Below are positions 30,746 to 39,940 of a stretch of DNA of 64,000 bases, piece by piece. The stretch is from DASVNK01 sp036383895 (GTDB lineage Bacteria > Verrucomicrobiota > Verrucomicrobiia > Limisphaerales > SXQI01). The position numbers and the translations under genes were made by a program. Under the pieces are notes generated by a model, which was not told the DNA's origin, ran no database searches, and worked only from the letters and a program-made list of their open reading frames with translations. Every line of letters starts with the position of its first letter. The stretch's first letter is position 1. The stretch lies in NCBI GenBank assembly GCA_036383895.1, contig DASVNK010000054.1, positions 21,957 to 85,956 on the forward strand, given 5' to 3'.

Positions 30746-32562
30746 AGAAAGCTTTTGACTGGCTGGATAATCGGACGGGTTATCGGAAGATCACGCACGA
30801 GGCGCTTTACGAGAATGTGCCGGGCGGCGCGCGCTGGCGTTATGTGTGGGGCAGCACGCTGACGTTCGCGCTGATGATTCAGTTCGTGACGGGGATTTTT
30901 CTGTGGATGGCGTATAGCCCGAGCGCGCAGACGGCGTGGGAGAGCGTTTACTATATTCAGTACGAGATGGCGGGCGGTTGGCTGTTGCGGGGCATTCATC
31001 ATTACACCGCGCAGTTGATGACGGTGCTGCTGGTGTTGCACTTGATGCAGGTGGTGATCGATGGGGCGTATAAAGCGCCGCGCGAATTGAATTTTATTTT
31101 TGGGGTGCTGTTGCTGCTGCTGACGCTGGGACTTTCGTTGACGGGATATTTGTTGCCGTGGGACCAGAAAGGATATTGGGCGACGAAGGTGAGCACCAAC
31201 CTCGCCGCGATCACGCCGGTCATTGGGCCGTGGTTGCAGAAGGTGATTATCGGCGGGAGCGATTATGGGCATCACACGCTGACGCGCTTCTTTGCGCTCC
31301 ACGCCGGAGTTCTGCCCGCGGCAACGGTGGCGCTGATTGTCGTGCATATTTATTTGTTTCGGCGGCATGGGTTGACCGCGAAACAGCCGTTGCGAAGACG
31401 CGATGCACCGTTTTGGCCAGACCAGGTGTTGAAAGATGCGGTGGCTTGCATGGCGGTGCTCGCGACCGTGCTGGTGCTGATTTATCTGCCGCGATTGAAA
31501 GATGCGGGAGCGCCGTTGGGTGCGGAGTTGGGTGCTCCGGCGAATCCTTCGGAAGCGTTCTCGGCGGCGCGGCCGGAATGGTACTTTTTGTTTTTGTTTC
31601 AGTTCCTGAAATATTTTCCAGGGAGCACCGAAATTATTGGGGCGATTGTGATCCCTTCCATTGCGATGTTCGTGCTTTTGGTAATGCCTTTTATTGGGCA
31701 GTGGAAGTTGGGTCATCGATTTAACGTGGCGTTTCTGTTCGTGGTGATTGCAGGCGCGGGTTTGCTGACGTATTTGGCGAAGGCGCAGGATAATCGGGAC
31801 CCGAGTTTTCGCGCGGCGGTTGAGGAAAGCGCGCGCAGTGCTGAACGGGTGCGGATGCTCGCGCGCGGGGGGATTCCGCGGGAAGGGGCGCTCGCGCTTT
31901 TGCAGAATGATCCGATGACGCAGGGGCCGCGGATGTTCGCGCGGCATTGCGCGAGTTGCCATCGGTATGATGGACATGACGGGGTTGGGATTGTTTCGGC
32001 GGAGGGCCCGAGCGCGCCGGACTTAAAGGGTTTTGCGAGCCGGGAGTGGCTGACGAAGTTGATGGAGCCCACTCATATCGTTTCGTCGAACTACTACGGT
32101 GGGACGAAGTTCAAAGATGGGAAGATGGTGCGGTTCGTGAAGCGGGATGTGGCTGGATTTAACGCGGAGCAGAAAGCGCAGTTAACGAAGGTGATCGCGG
32201 CGGTTTCGGCGGAAGCGAAGTTGCAGTCGCAGGCGGACAAAGACAAAACGGACGAGAAGATGATTGAGGAAGGGCGGGTGCTGGCGACTTCGGACGATAT
32301 GCGGTGCACGGAGTGTCACCAATTCCGCAAGCCGGACGACACCGCGACGGCGCCGGATTTAACGGGCTATGGTTCGGCGGAGTGGCTCACCGCTATCATC
32401 AAAAACCCGGCGCATGAACGGTTTTATGGGAAGCGCAATGATCGCATGCCGGCTTTCGGAGAGAATAACCGGCTCGATGACAGGAGTATCGCGATGCTGG
32501 TGGCGTGGTTGCGCAATGAATCGCAAGTACCGACTTCAGCGATCGTTTCTACAAATCGGTAA
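30742..32562 (+). CDS. cytochrome b fused to two C-terminal cytochrome c domains
   Basis: The 606-residue protein has cytochrome b helices with heme ligands in G-I-H-H (H86/87), V-L-H (H100), F-A-L-H-A-G (H187) and I-V-V-H (H202). The Qo-site motif P-E-W-Y lies at 278-281. After the last helix (about 345) come two c-type heme motifs, C-A-S-C-H (403-407) and C-T-E-C-H (522-526). With the preceding Rieske gene it forms a quinol oxidase module in which the cytochrome c1 role is carried on the same chain. No separate c1 gene is seen. Confidence 0.93.
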   Translation: MKKAFDWLDNRTGYRKITHEALYENVPGGARWRYVWGSTLTFALMIQFVTGIFLWMAYSPSAQTAWESVYYIQYEMAGGWLLRGIHHYTAQLMTVLLVLHLMQVVIDGAYKAPRELNFIFGVLLLLLTLGLSLTGYLLPWDQKGYWATKVSTNLAAITPVIGPWLQKVIIGGSDYGHHTLTRFFALHAGVLPAATVALIVVHIYLFRRHGLTAKQPLRRRDAPFWPDQVLKDAVACMAVLATVLVLIYLPRLKDAGAPLGAELGAPANPSEAFSAARPEWYFLFLFQFLKYFPGSTEIIGAIVIPSIAMFVLLVMPFIGQWKLGHRFNVAFLFVVIAGAGLLTYLAKAQDNRDPSFRAAVEESARSAERVRMLARGGIPREGALALLQNDPMTQGPRMFARHCASCHRYDGHDGVGIVSAEGPSAPDLKGFASREWLTKLMEPTHIVSSNYYGGTKFKDGKMVRFVKRDVAGFNAEQKAQLTKVIAAVSAEAKLQSQADKDKTDEKMIEEGRVLATSDDMRCTECHQFRKPDDTATAPDLTGYGSAEWLTAIIKNPAHERFYGKRNDRMPAFGENNRLDDRSIAMLVAWLRNESQVPTSAIVSTNR

Positions 32563-32576
32563 GTTCGAACTTCGGT

Positions 32577-33278
32577 TTAAAACCAAAAGCGGGTTGGAAG
32601 CGACGCGGAAGTGCGCACCTGCATTTCGGGGAATTTGCGCCAGCTCACGTGATTATCGAGGAAGAGTATATTTCCGCCGATGGGACGCTTTCCGTTCAAG
32701 TGGCTCGTTGAATGGTACGCGACGACGCTGCTGTAAACGCGGCTGAAGTTGTTCGTATCGGTGGCGTTCGAGATGGTGGCATCGACGGTTAGTTCCGTTG
32801 ATGAAGGGTCGTTCGTCCCGGCGAAGGACCGGAGGAAAACTTTCGGCGGAAGCAGCGGCGGGGGAGCGTCGCGATACAAGAGCCAACCGTAGCTGGTGGT
32901 GCGCTGGCTTGGGGTGCCTGCGCCCCACCAGGAATCGAGGTCTTTGACGCTGGCCGTGGCGCCGGGGCAATAGAGAATTTTTCGTTTAGCGCCAGCATCG
33001 GTGATAACGTTGGCGACTTGGCCCGGCAGATCCCAGAGCCATTGGCCGCTGCCACCGGCGACGTAGGGGAGGCGGTCGTTGTTGTCGTGGCCATACATGC
33101 GCAGCGCGATTCCGACCTGGCGCAGGTTGTTCATGCATTTGATGCGATGAGCTTTTTCTTTGGCTTTGGCGAGCGCGGGCAGCAGGAGGCTCGCGAGAAT
33201 GGCGATGATCGCGATGACGACCAGTAACTCGATGAGAGTGAAGGCGAATCGGCGCGGATGTGAGATTTTCGCGGGCAT
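32577..33278 (-). CDS. prepilin-type N-terminal cleavage/methylation domain protein
   Basis: The 233-residue protein begins with a basic leader and the prepilin motif F-A-F-T-L-I-E-L-L-V-V-I-A-I-I-A-I-L, then A-L-A-K-A-K and C-M-N-N-L-R-Q. A C-terminal globular domain follows, with an I-L-F-L-D-N-H-V-S-W segment, of the kind carried in dozens of copies by Planctomycetes and Verrucomicrobia. It would be cleaved by a prepilin peptidase and sit in the inner membrane or a pseudopilus. Its end converges on cytochrome b, 14 bases apart. Confidence 0.85.
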   Translation of the reverse strand: MPAKISHPRRFAFTLIELLVVIAIIAILASLLLPALAKAKEKAHRIKCMNNLRQVGIALRMYGHDNNDRLPYVAGGSGQWLWDLPGQVANVITDAGAKRKILYCPGATASVKDLDSWWGAGTPSQRTTSYGWLLYRDAPPPLLPPKVFLRSFAGTNDPSSTELTVDATISNATDTNNFSRVYSSVVAYHSTSHLNGKRPIGGNILFLDNHVSWRKFPEMQVRTSASLPTRFWF

Positions 33279-33416
33279 ATAGAAAGCTGGTAATTAACGT
33301 TGCTAACATGGCGGAACGACCGCGGGCAATTGGCGGCTCGTGATAACCGTCGCAAGTTGCGGGACGCGCATTTTTCGTTTTACGGCGGAGCTGCGGTGCC
33401 TATCGTCGCTGCGCAC

Positions 33417-34208
33417 ATGAACCAGGTCGCGTTGATCACGGGCGCTTCGCGGGGAATCGGGCGAGGAATCGCGCTGCAACTCGCGCGATTGGGTTTCGAT
33501 CTGGTGCTGAATTATCGATCGAATCGCGACGCAGCGGAGGCAACCGCGCGCGATTGTGCAACGGCGGCGATGGCTGTTGGAAAAGAGATTTTGGTGGAAC
33601 TCTGCGCGGCGGATATTTCGAAGGGGCAAGATCGCGCAACCCTACTCCAATTCACGAAGCAGAATTTCAGCAGGCTGGATTTGTTGGTGAATAACGCGGG
33701 CGTGGCGCCGCGGGAACGGCGCGATCTCCTCGAAGCGACGGAAGAAAGTTTCGATGAGCTGATCGACGTGAATCTGAAAGGGCCGTTCTTCTTAACGCAG
33801 GCGGTCGCGAGGTATTTTCTGGAATTGCGGGCGAAAGTTGGGGCGAAGTTTCGGCCTAAGATTGTGACGATTAGTTCGATCAGCGCTTACACCGCTTCGG
33901 TGAATCGCGGCGATTACTGCGTTTCGAAGGCCGGGCTTTCGATGATGACGGCGTTGTTCGCGGCAAGGCTCGCGGGGGCTGGAATTAACGTTTACGAGAT
34001 TCGGCCGGGGATCATTGCGACCGATATGACTTCCGGGGTGAAGGAAAAGTATGATGCGCTGATCGCAAACGGGCTCACGCCGATTCCGCGCTGGGGCGAA
34101 GCAGATGATGTGGCGCGGGCGGTCGGAGCGATTGCACAGGATTTATTTCCATTCAGCACGGGAGGGGTGATCAATGTGGATGGTGGGTTTCATTTGCGAA
34201 GGCTTTAA
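33417..34208 (+). CDS. short-chain dehydrogenase/reductase (3-ketoacyl-ACP reductase-like)
   Basis: A 263-residue SDR with the NAD(P) motif T-G-A-S-R-G-I-G, N-N-A-G, catalytic Ser in S-S-I-S-A-Y, and Y-C-V-S-K (Tyr/Lys). The close contact with a GH88 gene and a flavin oxidoreductase suggests a sugar or uronate substrate (inference). The frame is open from 33300, but the ATG at 33417 starts the conserved V-A-L-I-T-G strand. The GH88 gene begins two bases after its stop. Confidence 0.85.
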   Translation: MNQVALITGASRGIGRGIALQLARLGFDLVLNYRSNRDAAEATARDCATAAMAVGKEILVELCAADISKGQDRATLLQFTKQNFSRLDLLVNNAGVAPRERRDLLEATEESFDELIDVNLKGPFFLTQAVARYFLELRAKVGAKFRPKIVTISSISAYTASVNRGDYCVSKAGLSMMTALFAARLAGAGINVYEIRPGIIATDMTSGVKEKYDALIANGLTPIPRWGEADDVARAVGAIAQDLFPFSTGGVINVDGGFHLRRL

Positions 34209-34210
34209 GA

Positions 34211-35572
34211 ATGGGAATTAAGATTGACCAATCGATCACGGCGGAATCGTTGCGGAAGGCGATCGAGCGCATGTTTGAACTTTCGGGCGAGAAGATTCGC
34301 GCGATTGAAGCGACCTGGGATGCGGCGCGCGGGACGCCGGTCTTCACGGTGGAGGGGAAATACACGAGTCGTGGTTGGACGGAGTGGACGCAGGGATTTC
34401 AGTTTGGTGCGGCGTTTTTGCAATTTGACGCGACGGGCGAACGCGAGTTTTTGGAGCTTGGGCGGAAGCGCACGATTGAAGTGATGGCGAGCCATGTCTC
34501 GCACATTGGGGTGCACGATCATGGGTTCAACAACGTTTCGACCTACGGAAATTTGTGGCGGTTGATGCGGGAAGGGAAAGCGCCGGAGAACGAGCGCGAG
34601 AATGATTTCTGCGAATTGGCTCTGAAGGTTTCTGGCGCGGTGCAGGCGGCGCGCTGGACGCGGATTGCGAATGGCGAGGGTTATATCTATTCGTTCAATG
34701 GGCCGCACTCGTTGTTCATTGATACGATGCGTTCGCTGCGTTCGCTCGCGGTGGCGCATCAGCTTGGGCATGTGCTGATGGGAGAGCGAGACGCGAAGAT
34801 TTCGTTGATGGATCGACTGCTGCAACATTCGCGGACTACGGCGGAGTTCGCGATTTATTACGGCGAAGGGCGAGACGCATACGATGTGCGTGGTCGCACG
34901 GCGCATGAGAGTATTTTCAATACGAACGACGGGAATTTTCGGTGTCCGAATTCGCAGCAGGGGTTCTCGGGCTTTACGACTTGGACGCGCGGGTTGGCTT
35001 GGGCGATTTGCGGTTTCGCAGAGCAGTTGGAATTTCTCGCGACGCGCCCCGATGCGGAGTTCGAAAAGTTTGGTGGACGGAAGGCGGTGGAGGAAGTTTT
35101 CCGCAAGGCTGCATTGGCGACGGCGGATTTTTATCTGGAACACGCGTGCAGTTGTGGGGTGCCGGTTTGGGATACAGGTGCGCCGAATTTGCACCGGCTC
35201 GGCGATTATGCGAACAAACCAGCTGATCCGTATAATGACTGGGAGCCCGTGGATAGTTCGGCGGCGGCGATCGCGGCTCAAGGATTTCTGCGCCTGGGAA
35301 AGTATTTGAAGAAGTCGAAATATCGCGCGGCGGGGTTGGCGATCCTTAAAACGCTGTTGCACGAGCCTTATTTATCAATGGATCGCAAGCACCAGGGATT
35401 GTTGCTGCACTCGGTTTATCATCGACCGAACGGATGGGATTACATCGCAAAAGGGCAAAAGGTCCCGAATGGCGAAAGTTCGATGTGGGGAGATTATCAT
35501 TTGCGGGAAGCGGCGTTGATGGTGCTGAAGGAACTTCGACGTGAACCGTATCTCACTTTTTTCAAAGCTTAG
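34211..35572 (+). CDS. glycoside hydrolase family 88-like unsaturated glucuronyl hydrolase
   Basis: The 453-residue protein has an alpha/alpha-barrel look with many Trp and Gly. Family GH88 features are visible: the catalytic-type segment V-S-H-I-G-V-H-D-H-G-F, the second acidic segment in Y-N-D-W-E-P-V-D-S-S-A, and the terminal G-E-S-S-M-W-G-D-Y-H. These enzymes hydrate 4,5-unsaturated uronic acids left by polysaccharide lyases. No signal peptide is seen, so it acts in the cytoplasm. It sits between an SDR and an Old Yellow-type oxidoreductase, three genes nearly touching, hence one operon. Confidence 0.75.
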   Translation: MGIKIDQSITAESLRKAIERMFELSGEKIRAIEATWDAARGTPVFTVEGKYTSRGWTEWTQGFQFGAAFLQFDATGEREFLELGRKRTIEVMASHVSHIGVHDHGFNNVSTYGNLWRLMREGKAPENERENDFCELALKVSGAVQAARWTRIANGEGYIYSFNGPHSLFIDTMRSLRSLAVAHQLGHVLMGERDAKISLMDRLLQHSRTTAEFAIYYGEGRDAYDVRGRTAHESIFNTNDGNFRCPNSQQGFSGFTTWTRGLAWAICGFAEQLEFLATRPDAEFEKFGGRKAVEEVFRKAALATADFYLEHACSCGVPVWDTGAPNLHRLGDYANKPADPYNDWEPVDSSAAAIAAQGFLRLGKYLKKSKYRAAGLAILKTLLHEPYLSMDRKHQGLLLHSVYHRPNGWDYIAKGQKVPNGESSMWGDYHLREAALMVLKELRREPYLTFFKA

Positions 35573-35575
35573 CCC

Positions 35576-37063
35576 ATGAGTGATCCGTTCAAGCTGACGC
35601 GTATTCCCACCCTGAAGACAGTAGACGATTTTCGGAGGCATTGTGAGTCGCTCGGAATTAATTTGCCGTGCGAGGAGTCGATCGCGGTCGGTGCTGAGTC
35701 GCCCCTGTTGAGGCCGATCGCAGAAGTAAAAGTGAATGGGAAGCAGATCGGGAATCGGTATGCGATTCAGCCGATGGAGGGTTGGGACGGGACGACGACG
35801 GGCGGAATTTCGGAGGAGATGCTGCGGCGTTGGGCGCGGTTCGGAGAGAGCGGCGCGAAGGTGATTTATGGCGGTGAAGCGATGGCGGTTCGGGCTGATG
35901 GGCGAGCGAATCCGAATCAACTGATTATAAATCGCGAGAACCAGACCGGCATCGCGCGGTTGCGAGAGGCGCTGATTCATGCGCATCGGGAGCGCTACGG
36001 AACTACGGACGATCTGGTGATTGGATTTCAACTGACACACTCGGGGCGGTTCTGCCGGCCGAATGACAAGAAGCGGCTGGAGCCGCGGATTGCGTTTCGG
36101 CATCCGATTCTTGATGCGAAGTTTGGAATCAAAGACGGCTCGGTGGTCTTAAGTGATGAGGAGGTTTCGCAGTTAATCGAGTGCTACGTGGAAGCGGCGG
36201 CTATTGCGGAAGAGATTGGCGCGGACTTCGTGGATATTAAGCATTGCCACGGGTACTTGCTGCATGAGTTTCTTGGAGCGCATACGCGGAGCGGTCCTTA
36301 CGGCGGTTCGTTTGAGAATCGGACACGCATTCTGCGTGAGATTGTTTCCGGGATTCGGCGGACTGGGAATAATATCGATCTTGGGGTGCGGCTTAGCGCG
36401 TTTGATTTTGTTCCGTTCCGTCCTGATCCGGCGCTTTCGCAACCGGGCAAACTTGGACCGGGCATTCCTGAGAATTTCTCGCATTGCTTGCCATATCGCT
36501 ACGGATTCGGCGTGAACGAAAACAACCCGGTCGAGTACGATCTGACGGAGACATTCGCGTTCCTGGACCTTTGCGCAGAACTTGGGGTGAAGATCGTCAA
36601 CCTGTCCGCGGGTTCGCCATACTATAATCCGCACATTCAGCGGCCGGCGGCGTATCCGCCGTCGGATGGTTACCAACCAGCGCACGATCCGCTGATTGAT
36701 GTCGTGCGGCAGATTGATGTGGTGCGGCAGATTCGCGCGCGTGCTTCGAAGAAGCTCGTTCTCATCGGCACGGCCTATAGTTATTTGCAGGAGTATCTGC
36801 CGCATGTTGCGCAATATGTGGTGCGCAACAACTGGACAGACATGGTGGGGCTGGGGCGAGTTTCCCTCAGTTATCCGGCAATTCTTTCGGATGCCGCGCA
36901 AAAGGGAACCATGGAGAAGAAGTTCATCTGCCGAACTTTTAGCGATTGCACCACCGCGCCGCGGAACGGACTGATCAGCGGCTGCTACCCGTTGGACAAA
37001 TATTATTCAGCGAAGCCGGAGTTTGCGGCGTTAAAAGAAATAAAGCGCCAGACTGGAGGCTGA
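35576..37063 (+). CDS. NADH:flavin oxidoreductase (Old Yellow Enzyme family)
   Basis: A 495-residue TIM-barrel flavoprotein with the FMN segment N-R-Y-A-I-Q-P-M-E-G, Q-L-T-H-S-G-R, the substrate-site D-I-K-H-C-H-G-Y-L-L-H-E-F-L and R-S-G-P-Y-G-G-S-F-E-N-R, and a late G-L-G-R segment. It reduces activated C=C bonds; the longer length reflects extra N- and C-terminal parts, with Cys residues near the end but no full second flavin domain. It contains a tandem six-codon duplication (I-D-V-V-R-Q, bases 36695-36730). Confidence 0.83.
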   Translation: MSDPFKLTRIPTLKTVDDFRRHCESLGINLPCEESIAVGAESPLLRPIAEVKVNGKQIGNRYAIQPMEGWDGTTTGGISEEMLRRWARFGESGAKVIYGGEAMAVRADGRANPNQLIINRENQTGIARLREALIHAHRERYGTTDDLVIGFQLTHSGRFCRPNDKKRLEPRIAFRHPILDAKFGIKDGSVVLSDEEVSQLIECYVEAAAIAEEIGADFVDIKHCHGYLLHEFLGAHTRSGPYGGSFENRTRILREIVSGIRRTGNNIDLGVRLSAFDFVPFRPDPALSQPGKLGPGIPENFSHCLPYRYGFGVNENNPVEYDLTETFAFLDLCAELGVKIVNLSAGSPYYNPHIQRPAAYPPSDGYQPAHDPLIDVVRQIDVVRQIRARASKKLVLIGTAYSYLQEYLPHVAQYVVRNNWTDMVGLGRVSLSYPAILSDAAQKGTMEKKFICRTFSDCTTAPRNGLISGCYPLDKYYSAKPEFAALKEIKRQTGG

Positions 37064-37069
37064 CGCTTT
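37042..37069 (-). terminator. Rho-independent terminator of the minus-strand gene at 37114
   Basis: Read on the minus strand this is a continuous ten-base-pair stem including one G-U pair (AAAGCGTCAG / CTGGCGCTTT) with an eight-base loop, followed by ATTTCTTTT. It lies 44 bases downstream of the minus-strand stop and overlaps the end of the opposite-strand oxidoreductase gene, including its stop codon. Confidence 0.55.
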
Positions 37070-37113
37070 GTCGTTCAACGGGCTTCAAGCGCCGCTGGAA
37101 GTTCTAGATTATT

Positions 37114-37923
37114 TTATTCTCCGAGAGCTTTCTTCACGAACTCGATCGCTTTCACCGTGTGTTCGGTCGGGTCTTTCAAGTTGTTATCGGTTTCGATCGC
37201 GATAACGCCGTCGTAATCGGCGTCGTGAAGGGTGGTGAGGAGTTCGGGAAGTTTCGCGTCGCCTTCGCCGAGGAAGGTGTCCTGCCATTTGTCGCCGGTC
37301 TCGGTGGAGGTGACATCTTTGTCCTTGAGGTGGATGTCGTAGACGCGGCCTTCGTATTCTTTGAAGACTTTGGCGGGATTTAGGCGAGCGCTGGCGATCC
37401 AACCGGCATCCATGCAGACGCCCATACGTTTGTCGCGGTATTTCAGGAGATTCTTTACCACGATTGGATTGCCGTAGGGGCTCTTGATGTCGTGGTTATG
37501 AATGACGACGCGGATGTCGTATTCCTTGGCGAGTTCTTCGAGGCTGTCGAGAATCTTGTAATCGCCGGGTTCAACAACGATGAGTTTCATGCCGAAGAAT
37601 TTTGCGCACTCGAAGAGTTTTCGGTTTTGCTCTTTGTCTAGGGAAGTGGGCGCGACGCCGAAGGTGTAGGCGACGAGGCCGTTTTTCTCGAGGAGATCTT
37701 TTTTCTTCTGCCACTCCTCTTTTTTATCGAGGCCGATGTGGTTCGGGATGAGTTGGAGATATTTGATTTTGTGCTTCGCGCAAAACTCGACCGATTGCTC
37801 GAAGGTGAGATTGCGGAGCGTCCAGGTTTGCATACCGAGTTTGAGTTCATGCGCGCGGGCGGAAAAGGTGGTGGCGGCGACGAGCAGCGCGGCGGCTGTG
37901 ACAAATGTGCGGAGCAAATGCAT
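37114..37923 (-). CDS. secreted sugar phosphate isomerase/epimerase-like TIM barrel
   Basis: The 269-residue protein has a signal peptide ending in S-A-R-A-H (about residue 24) followed by an AP-endonuclease-2/xylose-isomerase-type barrel: L-G-M-Q-T-W-T-L, I-V-V-E-P-G-D, V-V-I-H-N-H-D, M-G-V-C-M-D-A-G-W, Y-D-I-H-L-K-D-K-D and G-V-I-A-I-E-T-D. The metal-binding Glu/Asp/His positions are present. Exported members of this fold are common in Verrucomicrobiota; the substrate is unknown. The frame is open to 38031 but the ATG at 37923 starts the leader. Confidence 0.82.
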   Translation of the reverse strand: MHLLRTFVTAAALLVAATTFSARAHELKLGMQTWTLRNLTFEQSVEFCAKHKIKYLQLIPNHIGLDKKEEWQKKKDLLEKNGLVAYTFGVAPTSLDKEQNRKLFECAKFFGMKLIVVEPGDYKILDSLEELAKEYDIRVVIHNHDIKSPYGNPIVVKNLLKYRDKRMGVCMDAGWIASARLNPAKVFKEYEGRVYDIHLKDKDVTSTETGDKWQDTFLGEGDAKLPELLTTLHDADYDGVIAIETDNNLKDPTEHTVKAIEFVKKALGE

Positions 37924-38052
37924 ATTGATATGTGATGAGCTTTTGCCTATTGAAGGATAAAGCACCTGCTGGTCAAGCACTGAGAACGATTGGCATCTCA
38001 GCAATTCGATTGGCGAACCGATAGTTAGCAAGTAGGAACCGAACTGAGTTTT

Positions 38053-38946
38053 ATGGATTTTCCCAAGAGAATCACGCGCCGCGGCGCCTTTACGTTGATC
38101 GAATTGCTCGTCGTTATTGCCATTATTGCCATCCTTGCCGGCATGCTGTTGCCCGCTTTGGCGAAGGCAAAACGCAAAGCGCAGGGGATAGCGTGCTTAA
38201 ATAACCTCAAACAATTAGCGGTCGCCGCGCAGCTCTATGCTTCCGACAATGACGACAAATGGCCCGCCAATGGACAAAGCGATAACGCTCTTCCGCTCAG
38301 CAGTCCTCCTCCAAATTACGTCCCGCGGGTATGGGTTGAAGGGCGCGAGAGTTCCAACCTCACTGATGAGAACACCGCGCGAGGGATGGTCTCAGAGCGC
38401 GTTTCACTCATCGCGCGCTACATGAAAACGAAAGATAGTTTTCGTTGTCCCGGCGATAAACAACTGCTCAAGACGGCGGGAAAGGTTCACATGCGACCGA
38501 GAAGTTATGGGATGAATATCTTTATGGGCTGGACGCCTGACAGCATTACCGGCCAGCAGCATCACCAGCAGCCGAGCACGCAATACCGCATGTTCAAAAC
38601 CGCGGGGAGCACCACGAAGCCAGCAGATTTTTTCCTCTTCGGTGAGATCCATCCATTCAGCGTCTGCCAGCCGATGTTTGGTGTTCACCCCATGGCCACT
38701 GAGACTTCAACTCCACGACGTTTCCATGTGCCTGGAAATCAGCACGGCCAAGTCTCGGAATTCTCTTTCGCTGATGGCCATGCGGAACAAAAGAAGTGGA
38801 AGAGTAGCAAGTTCAATAATCCAGGTATGCCCGAAAGCGTGGATACTCCCTGGCACGGTGCCGGACACGAAGCGAATGCGAACGATCCGGCTCTGACTCG
38901 CGCCGATTATTACCGCCTCAGCCAGATGGCAACGGAACGGCGCTAA
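38053..38946 (+). CDS. prepilin-type N-terminal cleavage/methylation domain protein
   Basis: The 297-residue protein has the leader R-R-G-A-F-T-L-I-E-L-L-V-V-I-A-I-I-A-I-L and then A-L-A-K-A-K-R-K-A and C-L-N-N-L-K-Q. Its globular part contains the late F-S-F-A-D-G-H-A-E motif, the same class as the 'H-X9-DG' proteins. It is divergent from the TIM-barrel gene with 129 bases between. It is likely part of the same expanded family as the gene at 32577. Confidence 0.86.
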   Translation: MDFPKRITRRGAFTLIELLVVIAIIAILAGMLLPALAKAKRKAQGIACLNNLKQLAVAAQLYASDNDDKWPANGQSDNALPLSSPPPNYVPRVWVEGRESSNLTDENTARGMVSERVSLIARYMKTKDSFRCPGDKQLLKTAGKVHMRPRSYGMNIFMGWTPDSITGQQHHQQPSTQYRMFKTAGSTTKPADFFLFGEIHPFSVCQPMFGVHPMATETSTPRRFHVPGNQHGQVSEFSFADGHAEQKKWKSSKFNNPGMPESVDTPWHGAGHEANANDPALTRADYYRLSQMATERR

Positions 38947-38991
38947 CAAGTCATTGCTTTTCGGATTGCTTCGCCTGCACTACTTTATCGC

Positions 38992-39810
38992 ATGGCGAGG
39001 AGCGACCCCGCGGGGCCATTCATTAAACTTTCTGCACCGGAGACGGAGGATTTCTGGAAGGTTCCGGTTCTTTACGAAGACGACGATTTGTTCGCGCTGG
39101 ATAAGCCGGCACGGCTGCTGAGTTCGCCGGATCGGTATGATGCTAACCGTCCGAACTTGATGCGCATTTTGCATCGGGATATCGAACGCGGCGCACCCTG
39201 GGCGAAGGAACGGAATCTCACTTATCTGGCGAATGCGCATCGGCTCGATTTCGAAACGAGCGGCGTGATTCTTCTGGCAAAGAACAAACCGGCGCTGGTT
39301 TTTCTGGCGAATGAATTTGGCGGGACAGGTGCGAAGAAGACATACGTGGCATTGGTTCAAGGCACACCGCCAGAGGACACCTTTAGTTCCGAAGCGAAGC
39401 TTGCGCCGCACCCGGTGAAGCTCGGGTTAATGCGAGTGGATCCGAAGAACGGCAAGAAATCGCAGACGAACTTCACGGTGCTGGAGAAATTTGTCGGCTA
39501 CACGTTGCTTCGGTGTGAACCGCTGACCGGCCGCACGCACCAGATTCGGGTTCACTTGAGTCACCTGCGCCTGCCGATCGTCGCGGACGAGATGTATGGC
39601 GGCTTTCCGCTGCTCCTTTCCCAACTAAAACGTGATTACCGTGAAAGCGGCGGCCGTCGCGAGCAACCGCTGATTGGGCGCCTGGCGTTGCACGCCGAAA
39701 CGCTCGCCGTCACACACCCCACAACCAAAGCGACAACCAAAATTGAAGCGCCGTGGCCAAAGGACTTTGAAGTGGCGCTGAAATATCTGCGCAAGTTTGC
39801 TGCGGCTTGA
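38992..39810 (+). CDS. RluA-family RNA pseudouridine synthase
   Basis: The 272-residue enzyme has the catalytic motif A-H-R-L-D-F-E-T-S-G (Asp in R-L-D), the L-D-K-P-A-R-L-L-S-S-P segment and G-R-T-H-Q-I-R-V-H-L, typical of RluA/RluC/RluD proteins that isomerise uridines in rRNA or tRNA. There is no N-terminal S4 domain, so it is of the short RluA type. The target cannot be read from the sequence. Confidence 0.9.
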   Translation: MARSDPAGPFIKLSAPETEDFWKVPVLYEDDDLFALDKPARLLSSPDRYDANRPNLMRILHRDIERGAPWAKERNLTYLANAHRLDFETSGVILLAKNKPALVFLANEFGGTGAKKTYVALVQGTPPEDTFSSEAKLAPHPVKLGLMRVDPKNGKKSQTNFTVLEKFVGYTLLRCEPLTGRTHQIRVHLSHLRLPIVADEMYGGFPLLLSQLKRDYRESGGRREQPLIGRLALHAETLAVTHPTTKATTKIEAPWPKDFEVALKYLRKFAAA

Positions 39811-39940
39811 ACCGGTTTGAAGGGATTAAAGTTTTGCGAGGGCAGGGGGCTTGCGCCTCCGGCCGCAATCGTTAAGAATTCGGGCAAGGAGAAAAATAAA
39901 TCCCGGCGCGATGATTTAGCGTCTGGGAAGGGAAATATCT

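Noticed and set aside
30709..31977. A 422-residue minus-strand frame
   Set aside because: Antisense to cytochrome b, with Arg/Gln/His-rich composition and no motif.
32561..32584. Palindrome AAGTTCGAACTT between two convergent stops as a terminator
   Set aside because: A perfect palindrome without a loop and without a T-run; too little to support a terminator call.
34205..35362. A 385-residue minus-strand frame
   Set aside because: Opposite the GH88 gene; Arg-rich shadow without family resemblance.
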